From assembly GCF_024699925.1 (NCBI RefSeq), contig NZ_JAJOMX010000004.1, positions 186,001-250,000 on the forward strand: 64,000 bases of DNA, in the 5' to 3' direction. The notes under the pieces are model-generated. The model saw nothing but the letters and a program-made list of their open reading frames with translations. It was not told the DNA's origin and did no database searches. Source of the stretch: Mesorhizobium sp. J428. Lineage in GTDB: Bacteria; Pseudomonadota; Alphaproteobacteria; Rhizobiales; Rhizobiaceae. Position numbers and translations under genes: made by a program. Shown in pieces: positions 7,543-16,320 of the stretch. Position 1 is the first letter of the stretch. Each line of letters begins with the position of its first letter.

Positions 7543-9212
7543 TTCAACGGTAACATACGGGCTCTCATCAGTTCTGGCCCGGCTCTGCCATACATGGCTC
7601 GCTTCAGTGTTTTTAGGCGATTGATCTGGCCTTCGGCTTGACCGTTGCTCCAAGGGAGCTCGATTGCGTTTTTCACGGCATCGATATCCCGCCGCAGGAC
7701 ACTGGCGAATCGCATGATTGCCGTAAGTTCGGTCTCGATGGCATCGTCGATCCACTTATCCAGCGCATCAGGGTTCCTGCTGCGCAGAATTCCGTTAAAG
7801 CGCATTGCCAAGCCACGCATCACGCGGAACGCTTCTGAGCCCTGCTTCAATGCATCGACCCGTCTTGCCTGGCGGTTTGTCAGCAGGCCGCGCGGCTTGA
7901 TGCACAAAGCAGCGACGGCATCGGCAGAGATGACATGGCCAGTGTCAGGATCACGGACAGGCTCTGAAACCTTTACCTCGGGCAGCGTCACCTCGGAGCG
8001 GACGTTTTCGGCTTGTCGCCACACCTGCAAAAGTCGTTCCAGGTTCGAACGGCTTCCAGTATAGCCCCGGTTCTTGAGGTCATGGAAAAGATGACGCCCA
8101 AGGCGGTTTCCATCCTTCCAGCACTCAGCCAGGAACGCTTCGAAATACAAAGGGGATGTCGGATTCAATGCCGCTCGATTTCTGTCCCTGGGTGCACTTG
8201 ATGTTAGCCAGTTGGTGACGCTCCGACGCTCAAATCCCGTGCGTCTAGCAATCTCACTGTAGGTGAGACCCTGCTGGCGTAGAGCATGCAGCATCTCGAA
8301 TATTTCCTGGCGCGACTGCCGATGGGCAAGGCGCGCACGGCGGTGTTGAGCCGTGGTGCTGGCAATGGCGTCTTCCGACAGTATCGGTCTGACGTTGGCA
8401 TGGCCGCAAAGGCTCATCTGTTCCTTGATAGCCGCCCTGAGATTCTGAACCAGATGAAAGCGATCCGCCACCTGGCGGGCCTGCGGCGCGCCCTCTCGAG
8501 AAGCCTGGGCATAGAGACCGCAACGATCTCGACTGACGACCTCAATAGAGGGACGTGCTTGCAGCCATGCTTTCGCGCTCGCAACGCTGCGGTCGTCCAG
8601 AATATCAACGACTGCACGACGCTCGAGATCGACCATGATCGTGCCGTATCGTGTGGAGCGACGCCAACTCCAATCATCGATGCCAACGACTCTCACTGCA
8701 TCCTGAATTGAGACCGAAGCTCTTCGTTTGATCTGGCGAAGGATCGTGTCATCGCTGACAGGCATACCAAGGCGACCCATCAGATGTTCCGCGGGGCGGC
8801 CACCCATGCTGTAACCCACCAAGTCTACAATCGCGGCCATCCGAGCGGTACGCCGCGTGTAGGGTGCAGCGATATCAGGCAATCGGTCAGTGAAGGTTCG
8901 CCGCTGACATTCCCGGTGTCTGCATTGCCACCGGCTCAGGGTGAGCTGAACGTTCACCACCTGCCCCTGAACCGAAAGGTCTTGAAGAGTGCGCTTGCGC
9001 CAACCGTGCCGATGACGACTTCGCATACAGCAATCCGGACACGTTCCGACTGGCTTCGCGACCGCGGAAACGGCCCATTTGCCGTCGTTTTGGAGTGAGA
9101 TGCCCAGAACATTGACCCCTGGGCCGGGTGACCATTTCGATTTCGTGCGCATTCCCGCAGGTAGCAAATGCGATGCCTACAACCTGTTAACCACACAAAG
9201 TGAGGAAGAACC
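7521..9212 (-). mobile_element. ISL3-family insertion sequence, copy 1
   Basis: This 1692-bp element is bounded by inverted repeats GGTTCTTCCTCACTTTGTGT. It is flanked by an exact 8-bp target duplication TTTAAATG (7513-7520 and 9213-9220), the size typical of ISL3. It lies 12 bp plus the duplication inside the left terminal repeat of the TniABQ transposon. The transposase gene points outward, toward the transposon's left end. Copy 2 at 12804-14495 has the same length and an identical encoded protein. Confidence 0.95.
7530..9152 (-). CDS. ISL3-family transposase, copy 1
   Basis: This DDE transposase has about 540 residues. It carries an N-terminal zinc-finger region (CPDCCMRSRHRHGW, then CRHRECQRRTF) and an HTH, then the catalytic core with VVGIDDWSWRRSTRYGTIMVDL (first Asp), VVSRDRCGLYAQASREGAP (second Asp) and the C-terminal LPWSNGQAEGQINRLKTLKRAMYGRA with the Glu. 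The ATG at 9152 is preferred; a TTG at 9167 would add five residues. The stop lies in the IS terminal repeat region. Confidence 0.93.
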   Translation of the reverse strand: MRTKSKWSPGPGVNVLGISLQNDGKWAVSAVAKPVGTCPDCCMRSRHRHGWRKRTLQDLSVQGQVVNVQLTLSRWQCRHRECQRRTFTDRLPDIAAPYTRRTARMAAIVDLVGYSMGGRPAEHLMGRLGMPVSDDTILRQIKRRASVSIQDAVRVVGIDDWSWRRSTRYGTIMVDLERRAVVDILDDRSVASAKAWLQARPSIEVVSRDRCGLYAQASREGAPQARQVADRFHLVQNLRAAIKEQMSLCGHANVRPILSEDAIASTTAQHRRARLAHRQSRQEIFEMLHALRQQGLTYSEIARRTGFERRSVTNWLTSSAPRDRNRAALNPTSPLYFEAFLAECWKDGNRLGRHLFHDLKNRGYTGSRSNLERLLQVWRQAENVRSEVTLPEVKVSEPVRDPDTGHVISADAVAALCIKPRGLLTNRQARRVDALKQGSEAFRVMRGLAMRFNGILRSRNPDALDKWIDDAIETELTAIMRFASVLRRDIDAVKNAIELPWSNGQAEGQINRLKTLKRAMYGRAGPELMRARMLPLNHTK

Positions 9213-9250
9213 TTTAAATGCAAGAATGCGGTGGTTTTGCCCGAGTTAGG

Positions 9251-9295
9251 CACTTAATCGTGAGAATCCCTGCAGCCAGATTCTCAAATTAACTG
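9251..9295. repeat. TniA-binding type repeats, left end of the transposon
   Basis: A motif CACTTAATCGTGAGAAT (9251-9267) and an inverted copy ATTCTCAAATTAACTG (9280-9295) match the repeats at the other end of the transposon (consensus CASTTAAT-N1-2-TGAGAAT). Multiple internal copies near both ends are typical for TniA/TnsB transposase binding. Confidence 0.7.
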
Positions 9296-10150
9296 CATTT
9301 GCCTAGAAGCTCGCAGCGTGCCGGCTTGAGCTATCATGTTCTCTGCGGCGTCAGAGAATCGGGCCCGGTTGTCGCCCATCATGTGCCCACGCAGCATCCG
9401 GAGCATTTCCGGGCCGGCGCGCTCGACGATCGCAACGCCGGCCAGCAGAGCCGGCCGCATATCAAGCGGCAGGATCGGCTTTGCAGGTGTGGGCAGATTC
9501 TGCAATTGCTTGGCAACGACATGGTCGAGATCGGGAATGATGGCGCCGAGCACCCGGTAGCGCCAAAGCTCATGCTCGCGCGGTAGGGGCCAGATCACTC
9601 GCCGCATCAACAGAAGCCGGGCGATTTCGGTCGCCGATGTCCAGGTTCGAATACCGCGTTCGGCTTCGTCGTCGAGCAGCTTTTCACCCCGCAGAGCCGC
9701 ACGGTGATTTTGCCGGAAAGGGGAGGGAAGTTCATCTTTGCCGAACCCTCGTAGTAGTGTTCCGCAATGCGCGCAGGTAATCCGCCACCCCAGCAGCTGG
9801 TTTCGCAGGATTGGCGCTGGTTCCGCGCTACCGGGGCTGCAACGTGCACAGGTCTGTGCCGGCCTCGCGGCGATTAGTCGATGCGACGACTTCGGCACAT
9901 TGATGAAGGTCATTCGACGTAAAACAGCCGGTTTGGCGGCGAAAATACTGGCGAGGCGGACTTCCTGATCGCCGCTCAGATGGAGATCGACTGCTCGCAA
10001 TGAGGAGGCCTCCGGCAGGCAATGCTGGAGCATGACGAGCGGCGGGACCGCGTAGAAGGCGGCATGGCGACTGATCCAGGACGACAGAAGCTCGTCAGGG
10101 TAGGGCGGCAATCTCACCGGCAACTGCCGTGGCGGCGCGGTCTCCGTCAT
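9284..10150 (-). CDS. tniQ: TniQ transposition accessory protein
   Basis: This 288-residue TniQ/TnsD-family protein begins with the family signature PYPDELLSSWISRHAAFYAV. Two CxxC pairs (CARCSPGS and CAHCGT) form the zinc-binding element. In Tn5053 and Tn402 TniQ is needed with TniA and TniB for transposition and helps select targets. Its start overlaps the tniB stop by ATGA, and its stop lies at the internal transposase-binding repeat. Confidence 0.92.
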   Translation of the reverse strand: MTETAPPRQLPVRLPPYPDELLSSWISRHAAFYAVPPLVMLQHCLPEASSLRAVDLHLSGDQEVRLASIFAAKPAVLRRMTFINVPKSSHRLIAARPAQTCARCSPGSAEPAPILRNQLLGWRITCAHCGTLLRGFGKDELPSPFRQNHRAALRGEKLLDDEAERGIRTWTSATEIARLLLMRRVIWPLPREHELWRYRVLGAIIPDLDHVVAKQLQNLPTPAKPILPLDMRPALLAGVAIVERAGPEMLRMLRGHMMGDNRARFSDAAENMIAQAGTLRASRQMQLI

Positions 10151-11028
10151 GCGAACGCCGCCTCGGCCTCGAACTCCGGCTCCCAGTTTTCGACAGCTTC
10201 GTCTGCAATATGCTCTTGTCCGCGTTCGATGGCGTCAACCGCGAGATCGTTGATCATGTGGAAGATGCTGGCGGTAATGCCCTCGGTTATCTGCAGAATC
10301 CGTCGCAGTGATTTCGGCGTGAGAACCGAGGGTCGACGCAGTGGCGTATTGCGCAGGATCGACGCCACCAGCGTCTCGAACTGCTCGTTCGCCGCCCACC
10401 TGCTCAAGGTGAACTGCTCAAACCGGCGTGCAAGCTGGACGTCGCCACCGATCGCCTCGCGCGCCTCGTTAACGCCGAAGCAGACCAGGGAGATCTGCAG
10501 ACGATTGCTGAGGAAACGCAGCGTGTTCAGGACAATGCGCTGCTCGCGATAGGATCCGGCGAGAATGTTGTGCACTTCGTCGATCACCAGCACCTGAACA
10601 CGAATGGCCTCCATGATGCGTAGCGCCGCTTGTTCCATCTGGGCGATGTCGGCGCGTGGCCTTTGTGGTGCGCCGAGAAGGGTGAGCAGTTCGGCGTAGA
10701 ACCGCCGCTCGCCGGGCCGGCTCGTCATCTCCATGGCCAGAACGGGTGTCTTCAGCGTACCCGTCACCGGGTTGAAGCACGGCGGGTGTTCGTCCCGGAA
10801 CCGCTTCATCATCATGGTCTTGCCCATGCCACTGTCGCCATAGATCGCGACAGAAGGCATGCGTGTGCCGCGTGGATGGTCGAGGAGCCGGCTCAGCCGA
10901 TCGAGCGCCTGCTTGGCACGTGGGTAGAGCACCCATCGGCGCGATCGTATCGCGCGAATGCGCCGCTCGTCAGGTTCGGCAAGCAGTGCGCCGGCGCCGG
11001 CGGTCAGGTGGGAGATTTGATCGCTCAT
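10147..11028 (-). CDS. tniB: TniB AAA+ ATPase
   Basis: This 293-residue TniB/TnsC-type AAA+ ATPase has Walker A GDSGMGKT, Walker B VLVIDEVHN and a sensor region in SLVCFGVNEAREA. It would act as the target-selecting regulator of TniA. The start is preceded by a GGAGTG ribosome binding site. The gene begins 26 bp after the inferred native end of tniA and overlaps tniQ by 4 bp, giving a compact tniA-tniB-tniQ operon. Confidence 0.94.
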   Translation of the reverse strand: MSDQISHLTAGAGALLAEPDERRIRAIRSRRWVLYPRAKQALDRLSRLLDHPRGTRMPSVAIYGDSGMGKTMMMKRFRDEHPPCFNPVTGTLKTPVLAMEMTSRPGERRFYAELLTLLGAPQRPRADIAQMEQAALRIMEAIRVQVLVIDEVHNILAGSYREQRIVLNTLRFLSNRLQISLVCFGVNEAREAIGGDVQLARRFEQFTLSRWAANEQFETLVASILRNTPLRRPSVLTPKSLRRILQITEGITASIFHMINDLAVDAIERGQEHIADEAVENWEPEFEAEAAFA

Positions 11029-11054
11029 GTTTCACTCCAGCTCATTCTGTATCC

Positions 11055-12657
11055 TCAACAAAGGGGCACAGGTTTGCTGGAGTCGACGCCGCGGAGCGAG
11101 CCCAATCCCCGGTCATCCACCTTCGATTTCGAAGAAGCCTTCCCGCGTCGCGCAGCCGCCGTCTTATTGGTTGCCGCCTGGACCAATTCTCGCTGCGCGA
11201 CGGCGGTGTGGACGATGGCGCGGGTGTCGACTTCGCGACGGCCCTTTGCACGTAAGGGTACGCCGGGCGGTGAGTGCCTCGTGCAGCGTTATCGAGGGCA
11301 GGGTCACGTCGGCATAACGGGCCTCGACGAAGTTTCCCGATGGCCGCCGGACGAAGATGCGCGCCATGTCGCGCGGATCGTATTTTACGAGTAGGCGCCG
11401 GTCAGAACGTCCGACGTCGGCGCTCAATGCCGGCGACCAGTAGCGCAGTTTGAACAGATGAATCCCGTCAGGCATCAACGTCCGCTCCTGCTCCGGCAGG
11501 AACGTCAGCCAGAAGCGCATTCGATCTTGCGGGAACCGAAGCGGGATTTCGCCCTCGTGCTCCCGCCACACCGCGATCGGCGGTCGACCCAGACTGCTGT
11601 GGATCGATTGATGATAAGCGCCGACAATGTCGAGAGCGATGTAGCGCTCGAGCTCCCTCAGAGTCAGTGCCGCATGTCGCTTCGAGTCATAGGCGCCCAA
11701 CTCCTGTTCGTGGCTGAACGTTGTTCCGGGCAGGAGATGCAGCCTGCCCATCTGAGTGCCGATCAGGCGCTCGATATGACCGCCGAAACGCGGCTCACCG
11801 GGTGGCCGCCACTCGATCGCGATGCCCGCGTCCTGGCACCCTCGCTTGAAGGCCCGGCTTCGGAAGTCGGCACCATTGTCAACATGCACCATGTCCGGCA
11901 GACCGGCGACGGGCCAGGGCTCCGTTATCTCGCGCTCCCGCAGCCATGCCGATTTGTCGAAGACGGAGTGTAGCAGGCACATGCTGGTGGACAGGCGGGA
12001 CGGCGCATCCATCGTGAGATAAAAGCCGGTCACCATCCGGCTGCAGACATCCATAGCCAGCGTCAGCCATGGCCGTCCGATAGGCTGCCGCGTCTCCTCG
12101 TCAACGACAAAGATGTCTGCCTTGGTATGGTCGATCTGGACCACTGCCAGGGGACGGGAGACCTCGAATGATCCGGGGACGGCCGTTGTCGCCTTGACGA
12201 TTTTCTGTTCGCCACGCCGATTTGCGCGCTTCTGCAGGTCGATGTCCTTCACGCGGGCGACGATCGTTCGGCGATGTGGCGGCTTCAGCCCGACCGTAAT
12301 ACAGTTCGTCTGCACGTCCCGCACCAACTGCGAGATCGTCGGTCGGGTCCGCTTCAAGTAGAGCTTTTTGATTGTCTTGCTAACGATCTCTTCCCGTTTC
12401 TCGTCCAGCGCACGATGACCCACAGGACGTCCGCGCCTGCGATCGACAAGAGACAGAACGGTCCCACCGACGCGGAACAGCTTGATCAGCCGGTAGGCCG
12501 TCGCCTGGCTCACATCCATCTCGGCAGCGAACCCCGAAACGTTTGCCGCGGTCGTGCCGTCAGGATTGCGCCTCAGGAATTCACGGAGCGCATCTGCCCT
12601 TCGGCAAGCTTCATCCCAAAGCGCTTCGTCGATCTCATCAGGGAACCGATCGCTCAT
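11055..12657 (-). CDS. tniA: TniA DDE transposase, C-terminus frameshifted
   Basis: This Mu/Tn7-type transposase has an N-terminal HTH (VSQATAYRLIKLFRVGG) and an rve core with VVQIDHTKADIFVVDEE, VHVDNGADFRS and FGGHIERLIGT carrying the DDE triad, then a Mu C-like barrel. The open frame runs to 11164, but its last 35 residues are atypical. Removing one C from the CCC run at 11256-11258 restores a family-like ending (RAKGRREVDTRAI to QAATNKTAAARRG) that stops at 11055, just before tniB. The total length is a multiple of three plus one. The element may be inactive, or this is a sequencing error. Confidence 0.88.
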
Positions 12658-12689
12658 GGCAGGCTCGCGAGGAAAACATAACGAGTCTC

Positions 12690-12803
12690 ATTCTCACATT
12701 AAGTGGCAAAAGCCAATGGGCATTATCGAATTAACTGCCCATTCGCAAATTAAGTGCCGGCGTAAGCATCTGAGATCATTGAAGCATGATTCTCATCATT
12801 AAG
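12690..12803. repeat. TniA-binding type repeats, right end of the transposon
   Basis: Three copies of the same 16-bp motif occur at 12690-12705 (ATTCTCACATTAAGTG), 12722-12737 (ATTATCGAATTAACTG) and 12741-12756 (ATTCGCAAATTAAGTG). A terminal copy beginning at 12789 is split by ISL3 copy 2. They mirror the left-end repeats at 9251-9295 in opposite orientation. Confidence 0.75.
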
Positions 12804-14495
12804 GGTTCTTCCTCACTTTGTGTGGTTAACAGGTTGTAGGCATCGCATTTGCTACCTGCGGGAATGCGCACGAAATCGAAATGGTCACCCGGCCCAGGGG
12901 TCAATGTTCTGGGCATCTCACTCCAAAACGACGGCAAATGGGCCGTTTCCGCGGTCGCGAAGCCAGTCGGAACGTGTCCGGATTGCTGTATGCGAAGTCG
13001 TCATCGGCACGGTTGGCGCAAGCGCACTCTTCAAGACCTTTCGGTTCAGGGGCAGGTGGTGAACGTTCAGCTCACCCTGAGCCGGTGGCAATGCAGACAC
13101 CGGGAATGTCAGCGGCGAACCTTCACTGACCGATTGCCTGATATCGCTGCACCCTACACGCGGCGTACCGCTCGGATGGCCGCGATTGTAGACTTGGTGG
13201 GTTACAGCATGGGTGGCCGCCCCGCGGAACATCTGATGGGTCGCCTTGGTATGCCTGTCAGCGATGACACGATCCTTCGCCAGATCAAACGAAGAGCTTC
13301 GGTCTCAATTCAGGATGCAGTGAGAGTCGTTGGCATCGATGATTGGAGTTGGCGTCGCTCCACACGATACGGCACGATCATGGTCGATCTCGAGCGTCGT
13401 GCAGTCGTTGATATTCTGGACGACCGCAGCGTTGCGAGCGCGAAAGCATGGCTGCAAGCACGTCCCTCTATTGAGGTCGTCAGTCGAGATCGTTGCGGTC
13501 TCTATGCCCAGGCTTCTCGAGAGGGCGCGCCGCAGGCCCGCCAGGTGGCGGATCGCTTTCATCTGGTTCAGAATCTCAGGGCGGCTATCAAGGAACAGAT
13601 GAGCCTTTGCGGCCATGCCAACGTCAGACCGATACTGTCGGAAGACGCCATTGCCAGCACCACGGCTCAACACCGCCGTGCGCGCCTTGCCCATCGGCAG
13701 TCGCGCCAGGAAATATTCGAGATGCTGCATGCTCTACGCCAGCAGGGTCTCACCTACAGTGAGATTGCTAGACGCACGGGATTTGAGCGTCGGAGCGTCA
13801 CCAACTGGCTAACATCAAGTGCACCCAGGGACAGAAATCGAGCGGCATTGAATCCGACATCCCCTTTGTATTTCGAAGCGTTCCTGGCTGAGTGCTGGAA
13901 GGATGGAAACCGCCTTGGGCGTCATCTTTTCCATGACCTCAAGAACCGGGGCTATACTGGAAGCCGTTCGAACCTGGAACGACTTTTGCAGGTGTGGCGA
14001 CAAGCCGAAAACGTCCGCTCCGAGGTGACGCTGCCCGAGGTAAAGGTTTCAGAGCCTGTCCGTGATCCTGACACTGGCCATGTCATCTCTGCCGATGCCG
14101 TCGCTGCTTTGTGCATCAAGCCGCGCGGCCTGCTGACAAACCGCCAGGCAAGACGGGTCGATGCATTGAAGCAGGGCTCAGAAGCGTTCCGCGTGATGCG
14201 TGGCTTGGCAATGCGCTTTAACGGAATTCTGCGCAGCAGGAACCCTGATGCGCTGGATAAGTGGATCGACGATGCCATCGAGACCGAACTTACGGCAATC
14301 ATGCGATTCGCCAGTGTCCTGCGGCGGGATATCGATGCCGTGAAAAACGCAATCGAGCTCCCTTGGAGCAACGGTCAAGCCGAAGGCCAGATCAATCGCC
14401 TAAAAACACTGAAGCGAGCCATGTATGGCAGAGCCGGGCCAGAACTGATGAGAGCCCGTATGTTACCGTTGAATCACACAAAGTGAGGAAGAACC
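12804..14495 (+). mobile_element. ISL3-family insertion sequence, copy 2
   Basis: This has the same 1692-bp length and ends as copy 1, in inverted orientation. It is flanked by the exact 8-bp duplication TCATTAAG (12796-12803 and 14496-14503). The site is 12 bp plus the duplication from the right tip of the TniABQ transposon, exactly the position used by copy 1 at the other tip. The transposase again points outward. Confidence 0.95.
12864..14486 (+). CDS. ISL3-family transposase, copy 2
   Basis: The product is residue-for-residue identical to copy 1 at 7530-9152, with the same zinc-finger region, DDE core and C-terminal SNGQAEGQINRLK block. Identity of the two copies means recent duplication or gene conversion. 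The ATG at 12864 is used as start; a TTG at 12849 is an alternative. Confidence 0.93.
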   Translation: MRTKSKWSPGPGVNVLGISLQNDGKWAVSAVAKPVGTCPDCCMRSRHRHGWRKRTLQDLSVQGQVVNVQLTLSRWQCRHRECQRRTFTDRLPDIAAPYTRRTARMAAIVDLVGYSMGGRPAEHLMGRLGMPVSDDTILRQIKRRASVSIQDAVRVVGIDDWSWRRSTRYGTIMVDLERRAVVDILDDRSVASAKAWLQARPSIEVVSRDRCGLYAQASREGAPQARQVADRFHLVQNLRAAIKEQMSLCGHANVRPILSEDAIASTTAQHRRARLAHRQSRQEIFEMLHALRQQGLTYSEIARRTGFERRSVTNWLTSSAPRDRNRAALNPTSPLYFEAFLAECWKDGNRLGRHLFHDLKNRGYTGSRSNLERLLQVWRQAENVRSEVTLPEVKVSEPVRDPDTGHVISADAVAALCIKPRGLLTNRQARRVDALKQGSEAFRVMRGLAMRFNGILRSRNPDALDKWIDDAIETELTAIMRFASVLRRDIDAVKNAIELPWSNGQAEGQINRLKTLKRAMYGRAGPELMRARMLPLNHTK

Positions 14496-14498
14496 TCA

Positions 14499-14951
14499 TT
14501 AAGTGCCGAGCGACACCTGCAACCAGGCATGCTGCAGCCGGTTCTGGACAATGTCGAAAAAGGCCTGCTCCTCCATTGTCCGCCGTGCGGCAGGATCGTG
14601 CCGATCAGGGCATGAAGTATCCTGCACCACATAGGTGAGACCCTGACGTTCCGCGTAAGCGATCGCAGCCTCGCGGGTCGGGAAGCTGAGTTCTACCTGG
14701 GTGAGCGTGTCCCTGGAGCCGGTATAGCCCATCAGTGGCTCGATGAAGGGCGCACTCCGGCGCTCGAACGATAGCCGCCAGGCCCGACGAGGCCGTGCGG
14801 ATGTCATCGCCGACCGCGCCGGCCTGTAAATGCGCGCAACCGCATCGCGCGGGAAAGTGGAGCGTCCGAAGGACAACGCGAAAGAACCGACCGGACAATT
14901 GTCGTTGTCGGGCCGGTGATTGTTCGCCGTGGGAACCGTATTGTTGTGCAT
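14499..14951 (-). CDS. NDUFS4-like complex I accessory protein, C-terminus replaced by transposon
   Basis: The product belongs to the ETC complex I subunit conserved-region (NDUFS4) family. After a low-complexity start come AVARIYRPARSAMTSARPR, WRLSFERRSAPFIEPLMGYTGSRDTLTQVELSF and AAIAYAERQGLTYVV, the family core. In mitochondria and alphaproteobacteria this subunit stabilises the NADH-binding arm of complex I. The last residues (VSLGT) and the stop codon are made from the TniABQ right end, so the native C-terminus is lost by an unknown amount. The start at ATG 14951 skips a non-family upstream extension. Confidence 0.8.
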   Translation of the reverse strand: MHNNTVPTANNHRPDNDNCPVGSFALSFGRSTFPRDAVARIYRPARSAMTSARPRRAWRLSFERRSAPFIEPLMGYTGSRDTLTQVELSFPTREAAIAYAERQGLTYVVQDTSCPDRHDPAARRTMEEQAFFDIVQNRLQHAWLQVSLGT

Positions 14952-15016
14952 AGTTCGTGTTTCCCTCGCAAGAGAAGGAGATGCTGGAGGCGGCCAGACC
15001 GCCTCCAGCACCGTAG

Positions 15017-15241
15017 TCAGTGCTTGCCGTTGATGGCGATGCGCTTCGCCTTCGCCTGCGCACGCTCGGTCTTGGGCAGGGCGACGGTCAGCACGCCATT
15101 CTTGAAATCGGCGCTGACCTTGTCGTCCTCGACCTCGTAGCCGAGTGGTATGCGGCGCTCAAAGCGGCCGTAGAAGCGCTCCGAGAACTGACGGTCCTTG
15201 TCCTCGGTCTCGGAATAGGGCGTAAAAATCGCCCTCAGCAA
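15017..15241 (-). pseudogene. Hsp20 small heat-shock protein, N-terminus missing
   Basis: The frame encodes the C-terminal half of an alpha-crystallin domain: ETEDKDRQFSERFYGRFERRIPL, then VEDDKVSADFKNGVLTVALPKTE and the tail KAKRIAING. The N-terminal arm and first beta strands are absent. The frame closes 9 bases above the nominal TTG start, and sequence above about 15215 is unrelated to Hsp20. It lies 65 bp upstream of the NDUFS4-like gene and may once have shared a stress operon with it. The spacer 15242-15326 has no recognised content. Confidence 0.8.
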
Positions 15242-15323
15242 GGCGTCTAGGCTTGCATGACGTTCTTTTCGTTCGGGTCCATTGCGATCAGGCAGGACAA
15301 GCTCATGAGCAGACGCCAGGGCG

Positions 15324-16112
15324 CTAGGCCGTGTGGACGAATTTGATCAAGCATAGTCCCGCTGCGAAGCTGACGATGGATCGATAGTTACGGGCGGTTT
15401 TCTCGCACCGCAGGGCGACGCGCTTGAAGCGTTTGACGACGCCGATGCCCTGTTCGATGCGAGCGCGAGCCCTGTAGAGGACCTTTGCGAAGAAAGCGGG
15501 CTTGTCCTTCTCGTTGGCCTTGTAGGGAATGACCGGGGCGATGCCTCTGCTCGTGCGGCGGCCCGGTTCGCCTTGCTGGCATAGCCTTTGTCGCCGATGG
15601 CGGCGCGGGGCACGATGTCCGGCCCGATGTCGAGGAGGATGGGGAAGTGCGGCGCGTCGCCTTTCTCGCCGCCAGTCAGGTCGAAACCGATCATGGTTCC
15701 CGATGCATCTGATTTGACATGGATTTTCGTCGTGAACCCGCCCCGCGAGCGGCCGAGCGCTTGACCCTGCTGCCCCCTTTTGCGCCGGCCGCTGAGACAT
15801 GGGCACGCACGATGGTGCTGTCGAACATCTGGATCTCTGGATCAGATGCGCCGATGTGCTCATCGAAGCCAGCGTGTCGAAGAAGGCCTCGAACACGCCC
15901 GCCTTGCTCAGCCGGTCGAAGCGCTTCCACACGGAATTCCAGGGACCGAACCGCTCCGGGAGCGCACGCCAGCGCACGTTCTCCACCCTGAAGAAGTGCA
16001 TCGCTTCCAGGAACAGCCGGTCGTCCGCCGCCTTGCGCCCGCGTCGCGGCAGGCAGGCCCGGAACACCTCCAGCGTGTGCGCCCAATCTGCTTCCGTCAT
16101 CCTTGTGGACAT
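15324..16112 (-). pseudogene. IS5-family transposase with three frame changes
   Basis: The frame stays open throughout, but family similarity hops between frames. The N-terminus MTEADWAHTLEVFRACLPRRG and WKRFDRLSKAGVFEAFFDTL is in the annotated frame. MFDSTIVRAHVSAAGAKGG follows in a second frame, QALGRSRGGFTTKIHVKSD and AAIGDKGYASKANR in a third, and the C-terminus GIAPVIPYKANEK and ARIEQGIGVVKRFKR in the first again. An 8-bp duplication of ATCCAGAG causes the first shift. The second lies in an AAAAGGGGG run and could be programmed. All DDE residues survive. Confidence 0.8.
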
Positions 16113-16208
16113 CGCCGACCTCCAGAATCAGTCGGCTATCTATGAATCAGACCGGATTCCGCGACGGAACCCTCAAACCTATATCTGAGTCAATTCGTCC
16201 ACACGGCC
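15327..16208. mobile_element. IS5-family insertion sequence, 882 bp, decayed
   Basis: The ends are perfect inverted repeats GGCCGTGTGGACGAATT, flanked on both sides by TA, consistent with the 2-bp target preference of many IS5-family elements. The single transposase gene inside is frameshifted (next entry), so the copy is probably dead unless complemented. Confidence 0.85.
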
Positions 16209-16218
16209 TAACAGCGGG

Positions 16219-16245
16219 GTGAACCACACAAATTGAGGAAGACCC
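16219..16245 (-). repeat. relic of an ISL3-like terminal repeat
   Basis: GAACCACACAAATTGAGGAA (16221-16240) within this interval is nearly the same as the right end of the two ISL3 copies (ACCACACAAAGTGAGGAAGA). No transposase remains next to it, so it marks a former, diverged ISL3-type insertion or deletion joint just downstream of the MmgE/PrpD gene. Confidence 0.5.
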
Positions 16246-16320
16246 CCAGACCTTCAACACAGTCTGATTGGGTTCGACATTCGTATCCAGTGGTGCCGAA
16301 GTAAGAAGAACAGCAGTCAA

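Larger units (their letters stand above)
7501..14515. mobile_element. Tn5053/Tn402-like TniABQ transposon with two internal ISL3 copies
   Basis: The left end begins TGTCGCTTGGCATTTAA when ISL3 copy 1 is removed. The right end, read on the minus strand with copy 2 removed, begins TGTCGCTCGGCACTTAA. These are matching terminal repeats with a 5'-TGTCG start. Inside lie transposase-binding repeats at both ends and only tniQ, tniB and tniA, with no resolvase gene, res site or cargo. No matching 5-bp target duplication is visible: the left flank is GCGTC and the right flank is CCTGC. The two sides also belong to different broken genes, so the flanks have probably rearranged since insertion. Confidence 0.85.

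Noticed and set aside
11055..11260. Programmed frameshift in tniA
   Set aside because: A single extra C in a CCC run explains it, other genes nearby show the same kind of indel, and no typical slippery site or stimulatory structure was seen.
9251..12803. CRISPR-like array from the repeated CACTTAAT motifs
   Set aside because: The copies are few, irregularly spaced, in both orientations and confined to transposon ends, which fits transposase-binding sites.
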